A DNA stretch of 64,000 nt from Centrapalus pauciflorus (GCA_020465985.1 JAANYP010000175.1:35737-99736); one strand, 5' to 3'; numbered from the stretch's first letter, positions 34,485-48,018 are shown. The notes: generated from the sequence alone by a model not told the origin. Translations and numbers: made by a program.

Positions 34485-36956
34485 TTATTTCACAACTTGT
34501 TTTGGTGCGGCCTGCACAGTTTTCTCGGTACTCTGAGAACTACTAGTGCTTGCCACACTGGTTGAGGGCTTAACTGGTGTTGGCTTCCCTGTCTTAGGTG
34601 TAACTTCAGGTTTCCTAAGCGGACAGTTAGAAGCAACATGCCCCTTTTCATGACATCTAAAGCAGGACATCTTATTAATGGACTTCTTGTGTGTTCCCTT
34701 AGACTTAGGTGTCTCACTAGTGTCTTGGTCCTTTTGCACATCTACTGCGACTGGTTCATCGTCCTGATCATTAAAATCAATTTTATGTTTTCCTGCCGGT
34801 GTTTCACTGGAGGAAGACACAAATTTGACTTTCTTAACCTTGACGGTTGTATCAGTCACCTTAGGTGTAGTTTCTATTACACGCTCAGGTGTCGGTGTAG
34901 GTATGTCCTCTAAGTCTACTGATTTATCAGTTTTCTCCTGAGGCTGAGGCACGTAGTTTGCATTAAAAGGTGGAGGAATTTCATGAAATCCTAGACCTAC
35001 AGGCTTTTTAGACTGGCGTTGAGCGTCTAAAACTTTCCCTAGGTTCAGGCTTGAATTCCTAAACTTTTCTAACTTACTATTCGCCTCGACTACCTTTACC
35101 TTTGTTTCAGCTAGCTCTATGTCTTTGTCCTTAAAATTTTTGGTCAAGGCCTCTACATGCTCACACATAAGCTCTAACCTAACACACTGCTCACTCAGTT
35201 TGTCTTTCAGAACTATTACATCTTGAGCATCAGCCTTAAGTTTTTCCTTAAGATCTTGCTTAATATCGTTTAGGCTAGCGTTATCAGCTTTTAAAGACTC
35301 ATTTTGAGCAGTTATGGTTTTATGTGATTTTAAGACTAGATTTAACCTATCGTTAGAAGTAACACACAACACACATAATTCATGAAAAAGAGAGTAAGTC
35401 AGACTAACCTTTGTGTTATCAGATTCCACGTTGGCCATCTGAGCGGCAAACTCCAGAAGCGTCTGATCATTCGTCTTCTCCACCCACATCGGACTGTTGT
35501 CCCTTGTGGTCTGCTCTTCACCTTCACACCCATTCTCCGTGACTTCAGCCATAAAAGCCCAAGCATTTGATTCTGGATGTGAGCTCCAGTCGTAAGTACC
35601 ATCTAGCTGTCTGTCTGAAGTGACATTTGATAGTAGACAAGCTAGATTGGCTTGACCGGCAGATGAACTTGGAAGGTATCGCTGTTGGGACTGATTCTGA
35701 AACTGTCCATGATGCTGGTTCTGCCTACGTATCTACCTTTGGTCTCTGACATTCTCTGGCGAAGTGTCCCAGACCTTGACAGTTATAACACTTGACCTTG
35801 GACTTATCAAATCCAATTCCTTTATTGTTCATCGTCAGATTCCTCCCAGTTCTTTTGATGAATCTTTTAACCCGTTGGGTTACCATGGCCAGTTGCCATT
35901 TTAGATCCATTTCCTCAAGATCGTCAGGGTCGACCTAATCATAGTCTTCATCCCAGAGAGCAGGATCGTTAACTTTCCCTTGAACGCAGTTCCCGTACGC
36001 GGCCACAAATGAAGCAAGTAAGTTCAAATGATCTTCCGCTGATTTAGCGCTCATGGGCATCTTAGAGTAGCCCTGAGATGTTGATGCCTGATTTGCTTGA
36101 GGTTGCGGTTCTTCCGATCTTCCCAATCGTAAGAACGCTCTATTTAGTGTGTCATCAGTCTCTGCTGGTGACGACGTTTCTCCGGTGAAAAACGCTGTAG
36201 CAGTCTTCAGATCAGCTGCGGCTGAAGGTTTTGTTGATTTTCCAAAATACATCGCTGGATTCTGGACTTGTTCGTAATCCGTTTCGGCCTTCAGTAGCTC
36301 GAAATGATAAGCTCGCAACGTTCCCCAATATCTTACAAAGATTGGGTATAATACTTGTCCTCATTAAGCTTTATCATTGCCACATACATAGCCCATTTGG
36401 CTGGTAAGGCATCAAGAAGTTTATTGTTCTTCTCAGTGTGATTATACTCAATCCCGTGACTTTCAAGCTCCGTCAATAGAAGATAAAATCGGGTAAAGGT
36501 ATCATCCAACTGTTCATCCTTCAACGCCTTGAAAATCGCAAACTGTTGTTTCAACAGCTCCATACGCTTTCTACGAACCCTAGGATTACCCTCACACCTC
36601 TTTTCTAGTGACTCCCAAAGTTCCTTAGATGTCTTTTTAATCCTAAATGTGTGCAGTATATCCTGAGGGAACGCCATTCGAATTATCGAGAAAGCTCTGT
36701 TCTCGGCTTCATACAGTTTCTTATCATCCTCCTTCATCATTTGGTATGATAAGACTCTCTGACGGCCTTCAACTTCAGAAATTGGTGGAATGTATCCTTC
36801 GTCAATACATACCCACATGCGCATGTCATTGAAACGCACAAAATCGGCAAACCGATCTTTCCACCAATAGTAATCCTCGAGTTTCATCAGCTTAGGCGGA
36901 GTATTTGCCTTCCCGACCTCGTGGTCCATTTCCAGAAACTTTTGAAGATTGGACAT
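34485..36956 (-). pseudogene. C3 Gag, broken
   Basis: The ATG at 36956 opens a typical copia Gag (LEDYYWWKDRFADFV, then the UBN2-like core to about 36333). A stop and frame change follow. The middle (36318-35725) includes the zinc knuckle CYNCQGLGHFAREC. A frame change leads to the long C-terminal part (35552-34485) with a coiled coil of about 120 residues and a second zinc knuckle, CFRCHEKGHVASNC. Two knuckles and a long coiled-coil extension are typical of Sirevirus Gag. A Ser/Thr/Pro/Arg-rich tail continues beyond the TAA at 34485. Confidence 0.85.
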
Positions 36957-37617
36957 CGTTTCGAAAGTAATTGAATTGTAACTTAAATAATTTAATTCGA
37001 AACTAATTTAATTTAATTCTTTCGACTTTAGACAGATTCGAATATAATTAATTTTAAATTTGTTTGGGATTAAATTCAATTAAGTTTGATAATTCAACTA
37101 AATTCGAAGATGATGACAGATTCGAAAGCCCCTAAACTCGAAGGTCAAGCAAACTCGAATACTCAGTAGTTTCGAAGCACTATTCGACTCTAGACTAAAC
37201 TCGAAGTAAACTCGAATGTCAGCAGACTCGAGACCCTAATCGACTTTAGCACAAACTCGGATTAGATTCGAAAACACTCTGTATCAAACTCGAAAGGAGC
37301 GGATTTGGTTAGACTCGAGACTAAGTGAAACCCTAATTACTCCTAATAGATTCGAGCGCCGCAAACTCGAAAAATGGCTAATACTTTGATTTCTTAACGT
37401 TTTGCAGATTAAATCAATATTTTTACAACGAAAAATATTGATTTCGATCAAAAACGTGAAAAACACAAAGTATTTCCCGGATGACAATTCGCTAAGCTCG
37501 AAGAACACGAAAAACACGAAGATGAGTGAAAAACCGTCCAAAAGCGTCAAGAAACCTAGGATATATCTTGATGAACACGAAGAACACGAAGAACACCCCA
37601 CTGGCTTGGATACCACT
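36957..37617 (-). other. C3 leader and primer binding site
   Basis: GGCTTGGATACCA at 37603-37615 is TGGTATCCAAGCC on the minus strand, a tRNA-Met-type primer site two bases from the LTR. The leader carries at least a dozen TTCGAA/CTCGAA words (36970-37380) and short GAACACGAA tandems at 37500-37595. No gene is present. Confidence 0.78.
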
Positions 37618-38201
37618 TGTAAGGTCTACCGAACACAGATCTATCTAGACGCGGAACCGTCAACGAGTGCGGAATCCTTGTTAACGGGTAGACGATAACA
37701 ACACTCACCAGGAACACGGAGACTATCAGAAGCTGCACGAACTATACAGGCACGCACCTACGAACTAATTCTCTCCGAAACAACACTAACACTGATGATA
37801 AACTCGAAATCGCTTAATGCTTAATCACTCTCGAATTCTGCAAAAAGTCTAATAATATTTCGAGTCTATCCCTAATTATAGAGGCTAATTCGACTCTATC
37901 CCTAATTATAGAGGCTAATTAAGTGACTCATTCGAATCTGACCAGATTCGAATCCTAGTCCTTAGAGATTTCGAATTTACCTTTTCACATAATTGACTAA
38001 GTATTGAAACTTATGTTTTTACCTTATGATTGATTTTATCTTTGATCTTCATGTTTGAACTTCTTGTAAAACGTTACATTAAGTTCAAACATGCAAACAA
38101 TAATAAATATCAAACATATGTAAACATATATATATCAAACACTTACTAAAACACAATGTTGGATCACTTAGACTGCTATCGTCACACAGGGTGTACCAAC
38201 A
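37618..38201 (-). repeat. 5' LTR of C3
   Basis: On the minus strand it starts TGTTGGTACACCC and ends GACCTTACA. Compared with the 3' copy it has lost about 90 bp and instead repeats the CTATCCCTAATTATAGAGGC block (about 37868-37920). The remaining homologous part differs at only a few positions. Confidence 0.9.
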
Positions 38202-38206
38202 AACCG

Positions 38207-39564
38207 CCTCCCCAACTTTGGGAGTTGGGATATCTGCCTTGATTGGTTCATTGAAAGTAACTTTTTTAAAACCCACATTTCTCTTAGGATCCGCTGTCTC
38301 TTCGTACACGACTTCAGTGCCAGTGTCTTCTTCTACCTCTTGTTCCTTTGGCATTTCGATCTTATTATCTACTTGTTTACCGCTTCTCAAAACAGTCACC
38401 TTGGATACTTCATTCACCTCATGCTTCTTCTGTTTGTTGTGTGCGTGCGAAGGGTTTAGAAAAATGTTACTTGGAAGCATCATGAATTCCGCAAACTCTG
38501 AAAATTGTGAAGAACTCATATTCGTCTCCACATTAAAGTGAGGTTGATCACGTTGGTTCGGATTGTAATATCACTCATCCTTAGCAGAAGAAGTTGAACC
38601 ATATTGATATTCTCTTCGTGGTGGTCATACATTGGTTTAGATTGATGATCGGTAGGCTGATCATTTTTCCATTGAGAATTAGGATGATTCTCCATCCCGG
38701 ATTATAGGTTTCCGAAAATGGGTTATACCTCTCCCAATGTGCTCTGGAACCAATATACTTCGTTCGCATATTCTTTAGTGGGTTGCACTTGAGGACATTC
38801 TTCAGAATGATGAGATGGATCTCCGCATATTACGCAATTAACTGATGCAGCAGGGTGTAGGCTAAAACCCTTTATCAGTTGATCTATCTTCTTTACGAGT
38901 TCTAAGATTTCACTTTCTACTTCAAGTTTCCGGTCATTGTCTATATCCATCACCTGAACTTCGATATTATTTTCAGAACCAGCTTGAAGTTTGAGACATT
39001 TACAAAGTTGATTCAGTAATTCCCAAGCCTCATTGTCTTCTTTAACTAAGAATGTACCACCAGTAGCGGCGCTGATCATGTTCCGGCTTTCTTGACTCAC
39101 ACCATCAAAGAAAGTTTTGACGAGCATCCATTTTTGAACTTCATGGTGTGGACAAGCTGTTAGTAATTCGTTCATCCGATCAAATGCCTCATAAAATTGT
39201 TCACCAGGTTTTTGTTTGAAATCGCTGATCTCTTTTGGTTTCTCAGCGGTTTTACATATGGGGTAATACTTAATGAGAAATTCTCATTTCATTTAATCCC
39301 AGTTTGTGATGCTATTGGTGGGTAGCGACACAAACCAGTTTAGGCTTTATCTTTTAGTGAAAATGGGAATAGGCGAAGTTTTAAAGTATCGGTGGTTATA
39401 CCTCGAACGAGATTTGCTTTACAAATAGCTGTGAACTCAGCTAAATGCTCATAGGGTTCCTCACTAGGCATACCTCTAAATATAGGAAGAATTTTGAATA
39501 ATTGAGGTCGAACTTCGGTTTTGTTCTCATTTTCCAGATATTGAATAGGTGAGTGATCGTGCAC
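38207..39564 (-). pseudogene. Athila-like Gag of element F
   Basis: The minus-strand frames from 39564 downwards read ENENKTEVRPQLFKILPIFRG, PYEHLAEFTAIC, then from 39175 FFDGVSQESRNMISAATGGTFL, a CVICGDPSHHSEEC zinc knuckle, and from 38531 VTVLRSGKQVDNK and VTFNEPIKADIPTPKVGEA. This order is that of Athila Gag. Stops and frame changes separate the parts, and the C3 insertion at 38202 cuts the gene. Confidence 0.78.
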
Positions 39565-39975
39565 ATCACCAGGCGATAATGTGACTCGACAGTCCTTCTT
39601 AATTGTTCACCCATTCTAACTACTAAAAGCTCCGGTATTTCGGCTTCGAGAATTCCGGCTAGATTCGGCTCCTTGAAAATTGGATCTTCTTTCTCTTGAT
39701 TAATTACGTCCTCCGTGCACCTTAGATTACTATTGAACTTTATTACTTAGTTAACTAATTATTTTTTAATTTTTTAATTTTATTTATTTATTAGTTTTTT
39801 TGTGGTAAAAGTAGAGTGGCTGTAATTACCTTTATATATGATTTTTTTTCGTTTTTAATAATTAGAAATGAAAAAACAAAAATAACTAAAAATAAAGTAC
39901 TAACCTAAACTAAGGCAAAACTAACTTACTTGCCCTAACAAGCGCTTACCGCTCCCCGGCAACGGCGCCAAAATT
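39565..39975 (-). other. Leader and tRNA-Asp primer site of F
   Basis: TCCCCGGCAACGGCGCCA at 39953-39970 is, on the minus strand, the 18-base complement of tRNA-Asp used by Athila/Tat elements, five bases from the LTR. The leader is AT-rich and without ORFs. Confidence 0.88.
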
Positions 39976-41102
39976 TGACAACCCGTCATTGTGGCCCGTA
40001 GAAATAGTCCAAACTACTTACTAGTGTAGGGAAGTAAGGGTTGAATCCATAAGGAGCGTGTAGGTTTATTAGGGTTTAAATTTCTAGTTTCTTTATGATG
40101 AGAAAAGCGATTTAAATTGCGAAATGGATTGTTTGGAATGGTGATTAAAACTAAATTAATACTAAAACAATGGCAAATCGAAAAATGATTAATTAATGGA
40201 TCAAATTAACGAGATAACCATTTACGAATTCCCTACGGCATAAGTTATTACCAATTGAACATTATACAATGGTCACATAGACATAACCAACTTCGTAGTC
40301 ATATTACTCAAGAATAACTTTAACCAATAAATATCGGCATAGGGCATGCAATATTCATTACTTGTCTTAATCCCGAGACTATAGACTCGACACAAATAAT
40401 AATACCACGATGAACTATCTAGCTTTTACCAATTAAACCATTCTATCATAATAACAACGAAAAGTATGTCATTTGTGTAACATCAAATATCCAATAATCA
40501 TAAACACATCAATACAAATATGAATGTTCAAAACAGTAAAACTTAGTTGTAGATCCTCCGCAAATGGTTATGGAGAGCTTAGCCTTCCATCCCGTGTTCT
40601 TGACTGGCAATGATTGTAGAAATTATCTTCGGGCTTGTAGACAGTGAAAGATCGGCACTCCAATTCATGGTACTTTGATCCGTGAACTGACCACAGCAGG
40701 GCTCCGCCAGCGTTTTTAATATTTCGGACTCCCAAAAATGGCTGCAAATGACCTCTGTTTATAGAGGATGTGAAAATTAGGGTTTAGGGCTCAAAAACGC
40801 GTCTACAAGGTTTTTACGCTGCAGGAGCGTAGCCCTGCGCCCCCCCCCCCCCTCTGCGCCCGGGGGTATGCCAGCCAGCGCTGGAACTGATCTTGAACTT
40901 AAAAACTTACTATTTTGGGGCGTATGGGGGCGCAGCCCAACTCCCCGAGCTGTGCCTTTTGAGCTGAATTTTCTCGTGGTGCTTTGAAATGTCTTCCTGA
41001 CCCTGAAACACCAATATGACGTAAAAATATGACAGTTACAAAGTGAAAATGCATATATGAGCCTTTAAAATTACTGAAACACGCAATAATACAGTCTTAT
41101 GT
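39976..41102 (-). repeat. 5' LTR of Athila-like F
   Basis: It starts (plus strand) TGACAACCCGTCA beside the primer site. A run of 13 or so C residues at about 40840-40853 is absent from the other LTR. Confidence 0.85.
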
Positions 41103-43356
41103 CCCAACCAAAGCTACAACACCATCATAGTTACCAAAAATCTAGTAGTCTTCAAGTGTGCTTGAGTAATAGCATAAGTAGAAGGCCCCACAATGTTCTT
41201 CCCTTTGCCTGAAACATTTAATTAACAACGGGTAAGCTACCCGCATAGTGAGATAATAGATTACATATTCAACAAATAAGCCATGCATTCAATGTGTAAT
41301 AATGACCAAGGTTTGCTCCTGCGTGTGGAGGGGACGGATAACAAGCAGTCATCATGCTAGGTAGCATGGATACCAAACTGTTCATTGTCCTGTGAGGCAC
41401 AGATCCCAAGAGATTAGTCTTAATGGTCGTTAAGATATAGCCATCGGGGATATACAACTTGGCGGGAATGAGTATGGGATGGTCAGTCCCCGACAGTGCC
41501 CAGGTCACACCGAATTATGAGAAAAGTGTTGGCTACATGTTTATAAAATGTCAAGTATAAGGGTCCATTAATAACAATAAAATCATATTAGAATGCAAAT
41601 AAATATGTATGAGCAACAGGAACAAGCCATCATGCATAATATGTATGTAATGCAATGACAACAAATGCAGGTAACTAAACTACTATTCACTATCATTTAA
41701 TTTAACAAGGATATCTTGGAAGTCTCCATAGTGTCTTACACAACACCAGTATGTATATCTTTGCTTTTCTTTGTTCCCGTAGCTTTAAATTTTATTAAGA
41801 CGGACTTCAACCGGTTAATTTACCTTAATGTATGTCAAACAACACCATAAAGAACCTATTTCATAATTATACATGCTTTTTATCAAGATTCATGGCTATT
41901 TTAGCTTATCAAAGGTATTGTAATCAATTCCATAGTCATTATCATCCTTACAATGTGTTTTTAATTGTTTAGATCCAACAAATATAAGTTTACCATGCGT
42001 TATTAAGTTTTTATATGTTTGTATGCATACCAAAACTTAATATCAAGGTCCCCCTATTGAGTTCGAGACTAGATTTTAGGGGCTAACACCCACATTTGAT
42101 TCTTCAAGCCCACACAAATAAACCAATAAAAGAATACTATTGTAGATTGTACTTTTAGACATTATCGTTTAACTTTGGATATAGCTTAAGTTCGGATGGT
42201 ACATCGGAACTTTGGACGATTTGGACTTTCTAGCCTTCTCGGCCTTTGCCTTAATACTTCTATTTTTAAAACTGAACTTCAGACCTCGGGTCCGAACTTG
42301 GAAAACATTGGATGATCCGAACTTTGCATGAAAAGTTCTGAAGGTTCATAAATTTTCATTTAATAAAGATAGGATCCGATCTTTGGATGATTCAAACTTC
42401 GGATGATCCAAACTTTGGATGATCTGAACTTCGAATGATTTCATATGTCCAAACTTTATTGTAGTATAGTTCATAAATATTCAAAGTTTTCCAATCCATC
42501 ATTTGTACCAATCAAATGAGTGAAATCTATCAGTACACAACCTAACTACTTAGATAAGCTATTATTTAACACCAATTTGGTGTTTATTTCTCACATATAG
42601 GTCTAAATAGGCCTTGTTTCTCACTGTGCAACAAGCACAGTTCACACAGACACAAAAATTCAGATTTATTAACCTTTAATTGGAATAAGGAACTGAAATC
42701 AGTTGTTATAGCTTTAGTTTGTCTCCAATTTCACTTTATAACTGATAAATAACACATGCATCAACATATCTGAGTTTTTGATTCCTTATCTTAGGATTTC
42801 ATAATAACAAACCGAAAACCCATAAATAATTCAGATTTGAACTTGTTTACCTTGGTTTGATGTTTGTAATCACTACAGTTGCATCAAATGTTGATATTCC
42901 TTTAGTTCTAGGTTTAATTTCAACAAATTTCGGGTTTCCTTGATTGATGAAGATAAATTCCGTGAGAGAAGGTTTTGAGAGAGAGGTCGATTTTTTAATA
43001 AAATGAGCATATGATAAATTCTTAACCTACATATACATTTCATCTTTTAAGTATTAACACATTAGACCCCTTAAGTTATATTATCATAATATAACAATTA
43101 CACTCCTTGCACGACTTGTACTCTTAATAACTTAAGTTTTTCAACATTATTCTCAATTTTCATCATTATATTCACAATCGTTCAGTCTTTAAATATTCCT
43201 TTCCTTGAATTTTCACTCTAAATTCAATGATGATCCGTTTATATTTATATTTTAATAATTTTGATTTTCATGATTCGTATAAACATTCAAACTCAATATC
43301 TCAATTCAATTCAATTGGGATAAAGTATGGATTTACATGATTAAGTCATGAAGACA
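41103..43356 (-). repeat. Second E-family LTR, right part
   Basis: It continues the fragment at 21301-21387. It matches 9240-9900 and then 19880-21290, showing what an E-family LTR looks like without the Helitron: about 2.3 kb. The GATGATCCGAACTT words cluster at 42190-42460. No ORF of note. Confidence 0.78.
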
Positions 43357-43358
43357 AT

Positions 43359-43523
43359 TGTCACACCCCGATACCCCGCTTGGCAACGAGGCGTGATGTC
43401 GCGGAAACAAAGGCATAATCATAATGAACGACCTCTAAATGGGACGTTTTAACAATACATAAAATATAAATATCGTTTTACAAGCATTACAAAATACAAA
43501 GTCACTAGTGCGGAGTTTAAAAT
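43359..43523. repeat. Start of another gypsy-type LTR, truncated
   Basis: TGTCACACCCCGATACCCCG and the following CGCGGAAACAAAGGC resemble the termini of plant Ty3/gypsy LTRs. It is cut off after 165 bases by Sirevirus A2. Confidence 0.45.
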
Positions 43524-44618
43524 TGTTAGGCACAAAAAGGCCTCAGTCAAACTTGCTGTACATCTGAGGGGGAGATTTTTAATCAAACCTGTTGATGCAT
43601 TTAAAGGTTGAATTTAAGGCCTGTTATATGCCTTATTGAAACCTGAAAATAATTTGCAATATCAGCCCAAAGTTGTTTACCATGTTGCATTCGTTGCAAC
43701 AAAGACAGCTTGTCCAAGCTGTTCTGTCTGCTGAACAGGCTGGGCATAAACTGTCTACACTGCTCTATTCCTTTAAGCAGCTTGGGCAATTTTCAAATGA
43801 ATAGTTCTTTGTGAATAGGTTAAACACTTTATGGAATATGTTTCCAAGTCCTCATGTATTGTTTTTGGCTACAAGATCAGTTTACAAGTCGAAGACAAAG
43901 TGGAAAACAGAACTGCACAGCCTGCCCACGCTGTTCTGTTACATGAAGACAAACAGATATTTGAAAAGGGTGACAGACCTTTTCTTATATCAAAATGGCA
44001 TTAACAAAAGAAGAAAGATGCAAAGTTGACATTCCTCTTTTGGTTAAAGCCGTATGCAACAGTGACAAAAAGGAAAAGACAAAGATTCTGCCATGTGAAG
44101 ACAAAGATACTTTATCAGAACATGCAGAAAGGTGTTTTGTCTTTTTGGAATGACTCTCCACTATCTCATCTGTCCAATGAGGAAGCTACACTGAGACTCT
44201 CCTTTTTTAGTATAAAAGGAAGCTTCTAAGGATAATGAAATAATCAAGAGTGTGACAATCAGTACGTGCATTGAAGTGTGTTATTCCATGCATGCAAGTC
44301 TGCTTATATAAAACAGTAGAGTGTGTCTAAGCTGTTCATGTATAAGTTGTCCATATGAGTCTTGTAAAAACAGTGAGTGCCTCTAAGTGAGAGTAATCAT
44401 TGTATCTAGTCTGAGTGTGTTTTAGATTAGTTGACAAACTGTTGTATCTGTCATCTCAGCTTGAACATTTCCGCATTCAAGCTTGTTTGTAATTAAATTT
44501 TGTTGATAATACATACAAACATTGAGAAAAGAGTGTTTAAGTTTTAAATAGCTGTATTCACCCCCCCCCCCCTCTACAGCTTAGAGCTATACACTTGGGA
44601 AACCTTTTGGGACCTACA
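43524..44618 (+). repeat. 5' LTR of A2
   Basis: TGTTAGGCAC to CCTACA, 1095 bp, homologous to 4862-5970. The U3 palindromes are partly eroded. A run of C residues sits at about 44562-44573, close to the 3' end of the LTR. Confidence 0.93.
44172..44218 (+). promoter_or_regulatory. LTR promoter of A2: CCAAT and TATA boxes
   Basis: CCAAT at 44172-44176 and TATAAAA at 44211-44217 have the same arrangement as in the A1 LTR (5523 and 5560). The spacing of 37-39 bases between them is kept. Confidence 0.7.
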
Positions 44619-44620
44619 AC

Positions 44621-44632
44621 TGGTATCAGAGC
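44621..44632 (+). other. Primer binding site of A2
   Basis: TGGTATCAGAGC, two bases after the LTR, is complementary to the 3' end of initiator tRNA-Met. Confidence 0.93.
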
Positions 44633-44683
44633 AGTGTTAGAGTGTGTGTCATCTCTAAGATCTCTCATCCTCCCTACGTTTCC

Positions 44684-45513
44684 ATGGACAACAGTTCTGC
44701 AAGTTCCTCTTACTATGACACTGGGTCAATGGCCAAACCCCCAAAGTTCAATCATCAGAACTTCTCTGGCTGGAAGTGCAGAATGATGCTCTATTTAGAG
44801 AATCTGGATGTACAATTACCAGAGATAGTAATGGAAGGTCCCTATGTGCCAACTTCTGTTACTACCATAACTCCTGCTGTTGAAGGAGCAGCCCCTGAAA
44901 TCAGAACCTTTGAGAAGGCTAAAGCTCAATGGTCTGATGAAGACAAAAGACTGGTTGCTCTGGATGCAAAAGCCAGAAATAACCTGGTTATCTCTCTGCC
45001 TGATGATGTGTTCAAACAGGTTGAGAAGATGAAGACTGCTAAGGAGATGAGGGATACTTTGTGTACCGTTTATGATGGACCCACAATCACACTGGACAAC
45101 AGGATTAACAATCTTGTTAGACAGTATGAACTCTTCTTTGCAAAACCAAAGGAGACACTCACAGAAACCTACACCAGGTTTACTGCTCTTGTTAATGCTC
45201 TCAAAGCTGTTGGGATCACTAAGGACAGCCTAACCCTGGTGAACAAGTTCTTGGACATCCTACCTCAAGAATGGACCTACTTTTCTACCATCTTGAGAAA
45301 CTCAGGTACCATCAAAGGTATGGATCTGGTAAACTTATATGGATCATTACTAAATGATGAGCAGTCAAGGCAGCAGAAGAGAAATGCCTTGGAAATGTCC
45401 AAGAGAGGTGCTGCCTTAGTGGCCAGCGTGAGACAACCTGTTGGACAGGAGTGTGATGTATTCACATAATCTGATCAACATGCAGATAATGAAAGAGAGG
45501 AAATGTCTGATAA
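44684..45513 (+). pseudogene. A2 Gag, N-terminal part
   Basis: The ATG at 44684 starts MDNSSASSSYYDTGSMAKPP, followed by FNHQNFSGWKCRMMLYL and the UBN2-type Gag core ending about LYGSLLNDEQSRQQ. An upstream in-frame ATG at 44642 is in the leader and is probably not used. A TAA occurs at 45467-45469 within the same frame, after which the frame continues to the H insertion at 45513 and resumes at 55362. Gag would form the particle core; this copy cannot. Confidence 0.85.
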
Positions 45514-46743
45514 TGTGAAGACCTTCCCTTACGGGGCAGTCCTCAGAGTCTAGGTCCCATAATATGCAATACGATATCAACCATACTAAGATAGGGTAAT
45601 TATAATGCGGAAAATTAAATTACATGTACAAGCATTTTAGGATTTTAAGTTACATATTTCAAAATAAAGTTACAAAAAAGGGTAACATCTAATCTAGTCA
45701 TATAATCATACATCATATCAAGTCTACCCAGAGCCACCACAATTACTGTCTTCCAATCAGTACCAGAAAGTTTGCTGAGTAGTGGTCTAAGAAAGCTTCA
45801 AAACTTGGATCTTGGATGACCTAAGTACTAGGTCCTGCAGGTGATTTTCCTTTGGCTTTTCCTAAAAAATATTAATGCAACATCTGTAAGCAATGCTTAG
45901 TGAGTTTATAGATTTTCAATATCAACATGCGTGTCAAGCGGGGTCATTAGTCTTAGCGTGATATGTCTTGGCTGCCGCTACAGCCCTCATGATTGAGATA
46001 TAGTATCATAAGATCGGATGATGTTCAAGCCACACTCACGCTTAAATCGTGGGGATCAGCCACATACTGGGCTAGCTACCAGTAAGTCAATATGGCGGAA
46101 CATCGGAGGTCATTACCAATTCATATGAACTGGTGAAATAGTCGGGTCTAGAACAATAGACCATAAGGGCTAATCAAGCTGAATCAATCTAACAAATGTA
46201 TGATCAATGATGGAAGCATATGTCTTAGAAGTCATGATAGCAATGAATCATAAAGCAAAGTCTGAAGCAATATTCAATGCAATATGAAAAGATAATCAAT
46301 TAGCTATCATGATCCACTGGGCAACACCCATCCATGGTGTGCACATGTCTCTTTCCAGCTGATAAATGAATGTCAATAAATCTAACAGCAGCAATATATC
46401 TCAACCGGATCTTATGCATGTTCAATCTGAATATCTATAACTCACAGGTCTGGGTCTTTATAAAACAGATATAAAAATCTGCCACGTGAGATATCTCAGG
46501 ATTTTATCTTTGTCAATCTGTTCTGTCAATCAATTCTCTGACCTGCTTTTAAGTCTTTAAGTCTTTGTTCAGAATATTCATTCATGATAAAATTATGTTA
46601 ATTTCATCATCTTTATCATCATCACTATCATGGAATTTTTTATCATATTTTGGTCATTAAAATCTGTAATTTTATCTGATTCTGATAATCTTATCAATCT
46701 TTCATTTGTTCATATTCTTTGTTTCATAATATCTTCAAAAGCT

Positions 46744-46746
<3 letters not shown>

Positions 46747-46825
<79 letters not shown>

Positions 46826-46840
46826 TATATATATATATAT
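46747..46840. repeat. TA microsatellite in the H 3' LTR
   Basis: About 75 bases of TA, a CA interruption, then further TA. The other LTR has a different interruption pattern (54121-54218), so the tract mutates fast. Confidence 0.95.
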
Positions 46841-46898
46841 GACTAATAACATATGCATATAAATCATTTATTTAATTGAAATGTCAAAATTCATAAAA

Positions 46899-47160
46899 AC
46901 TGGGTTTCGGGTCATCAACTTCGGATACACCCGGATTCGGGTCATCCGGATTCGGATCTATCCGGATTCGGACACATCCGAAGTGGCAATCTAATTCGGA
47001 CCATTCATAATCCGTAATGCCATATCCGAATTAGGATTAAAAATCTATATAGGTACTGAATTCGGATCATTAAATCCGAAAACAATGTTGTCCGAATTGT
47101 GAAATATCCGAATTGGGCACATCATCCGAATTCGGTTCCAACCGAATTCGGACTCAGGAC
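46899..47160 (-). repeat. CCGAATTCGG / TCCGGATTCGGA word cluster
   Basis: About 15 occurrences of ATCCGAATT, TCCGGATTCGGA or CCGAATTCGG lie within 260 bases. Two perfect 10-bp palindromes CCGAATTCGG lie at about 47127 and 47143. The other LTR repeats the cluster at 54288-54530. Confidence 0.85.
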
Positions 47161-48018
47161 TTAGAATTTCCAGAAAATTTGTTCTTGATGTTCTTGAAGA
47201 TGTTCATTCGGATTTTTCATAAAAATTCCCCAAAATCGTTATAATCAACATGCAACTAATTATATTGATATATTATGATTATTGGGTTAATTTTATACTA
47301 ATTTCCCTATCAATAACATCATATTTTGATCAAGATCATCCAAAAACTCATAATTTTGTCAAGAACATCTTTTTCATCCAAAAACTCCGATTTTCTTCTT
47401 AATTGGATGATCCAAACTAAAATTCTTGTTTCTTTAACATCTATTAACTTAAATTTACCATAACCTACAAATTTATATACATGCAACACAAATTCTTCTC
47501 ATTTTAATTCTTTGGTTTCGGTTTCTCATAAAACCGAACCAAACAATCAAAATATGTAAATTTTTAAGGAAATTTACCTCAAATTTTGCAGATTATTGTT
47601 GATTGTTGCTAATTGTAACTCTTCCTTGTCTTAATTCTTGAATTAATTGAACAAATCTTGAATTTTCTTGGAAATTTTGTGAAATTTCCGTAAGATGTAG
47701 AGAGAGAGTAGAGAGAGAAAGAAGTTTGGTGTTAATGGTCTTTAATGATCTTTAATTTGGTTTTTATATCTTAATGTGATCATATTTGCTATTTAACCCA
47801 TTAAACTTTTGTATTTTACTTATCTTTTAAATTTAATCATCTTTAATTATCCATAACATAATATAGTTTAAGTTAAATATTCTTCAACTTAATAAAATTG
47901 CATAATTAATAATGTAATTAAATTTTACATTATTTGGATCAAGATGAAATAAAAGACTTAGATAAAAGCTGGGTTGTTACAGAATGGGCTCCACCACGCA
48001 CAAACTTCGTCCCCGAAG

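Larger units (their letters stand above)
25524..38201 (-). mobile_element. Sirevirus C3, nearly full length
   Basis: A minus-strand Ty1/copia element of about 12.7 kb: 5' LTR (37618-38201), primer site, gag, protease, integrase, RT, RNase H, a 2.1-kb spacer, the env-like ORF and a truncated 3' LTR (25524-25941). AACCG flanks both ends (25519-25523 and 38202-38206). The host sequence on both sides is Athila gag/protease. An internal segment next to the 3' LTR is inverted. Confidence 0.92.
21388..41102 (-). mobile_element. Athila-type Ty3/gypsy element F
   Basis: Two related LTRs of about 1.1 kb (21388-22496 and 39976-41102) flank remnants of gag, protease and pol on the minus strand. The primer site is complementary to tRNA-Asp (39953-39970), typical of Athila/Tat elements. 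CCCAA flanks both ends. The pol region is mostly deleted, and Sirevirus C3 is inserted between gag and the later gag/protease region. Confidence 0.8.
45514..47981 (-). repeat. 3' LTR of H
   Basis: It spans TGTGAAGACC to GTTGTTACA in plus coordinates, 2468 bp; on the minus strand it starts TGTAACAACCC as many Tekay LTRs do. It contains a TA microsatellite and the CCGAATTCGG word cluster. Confidence 0.95.

Noticed and set aside
44621..44632. tRNA-Met gene fragment
   Set aside because: The match is only the primer binding site length; the same is true at 9030, 12945, 37603, 39953 and 52854.
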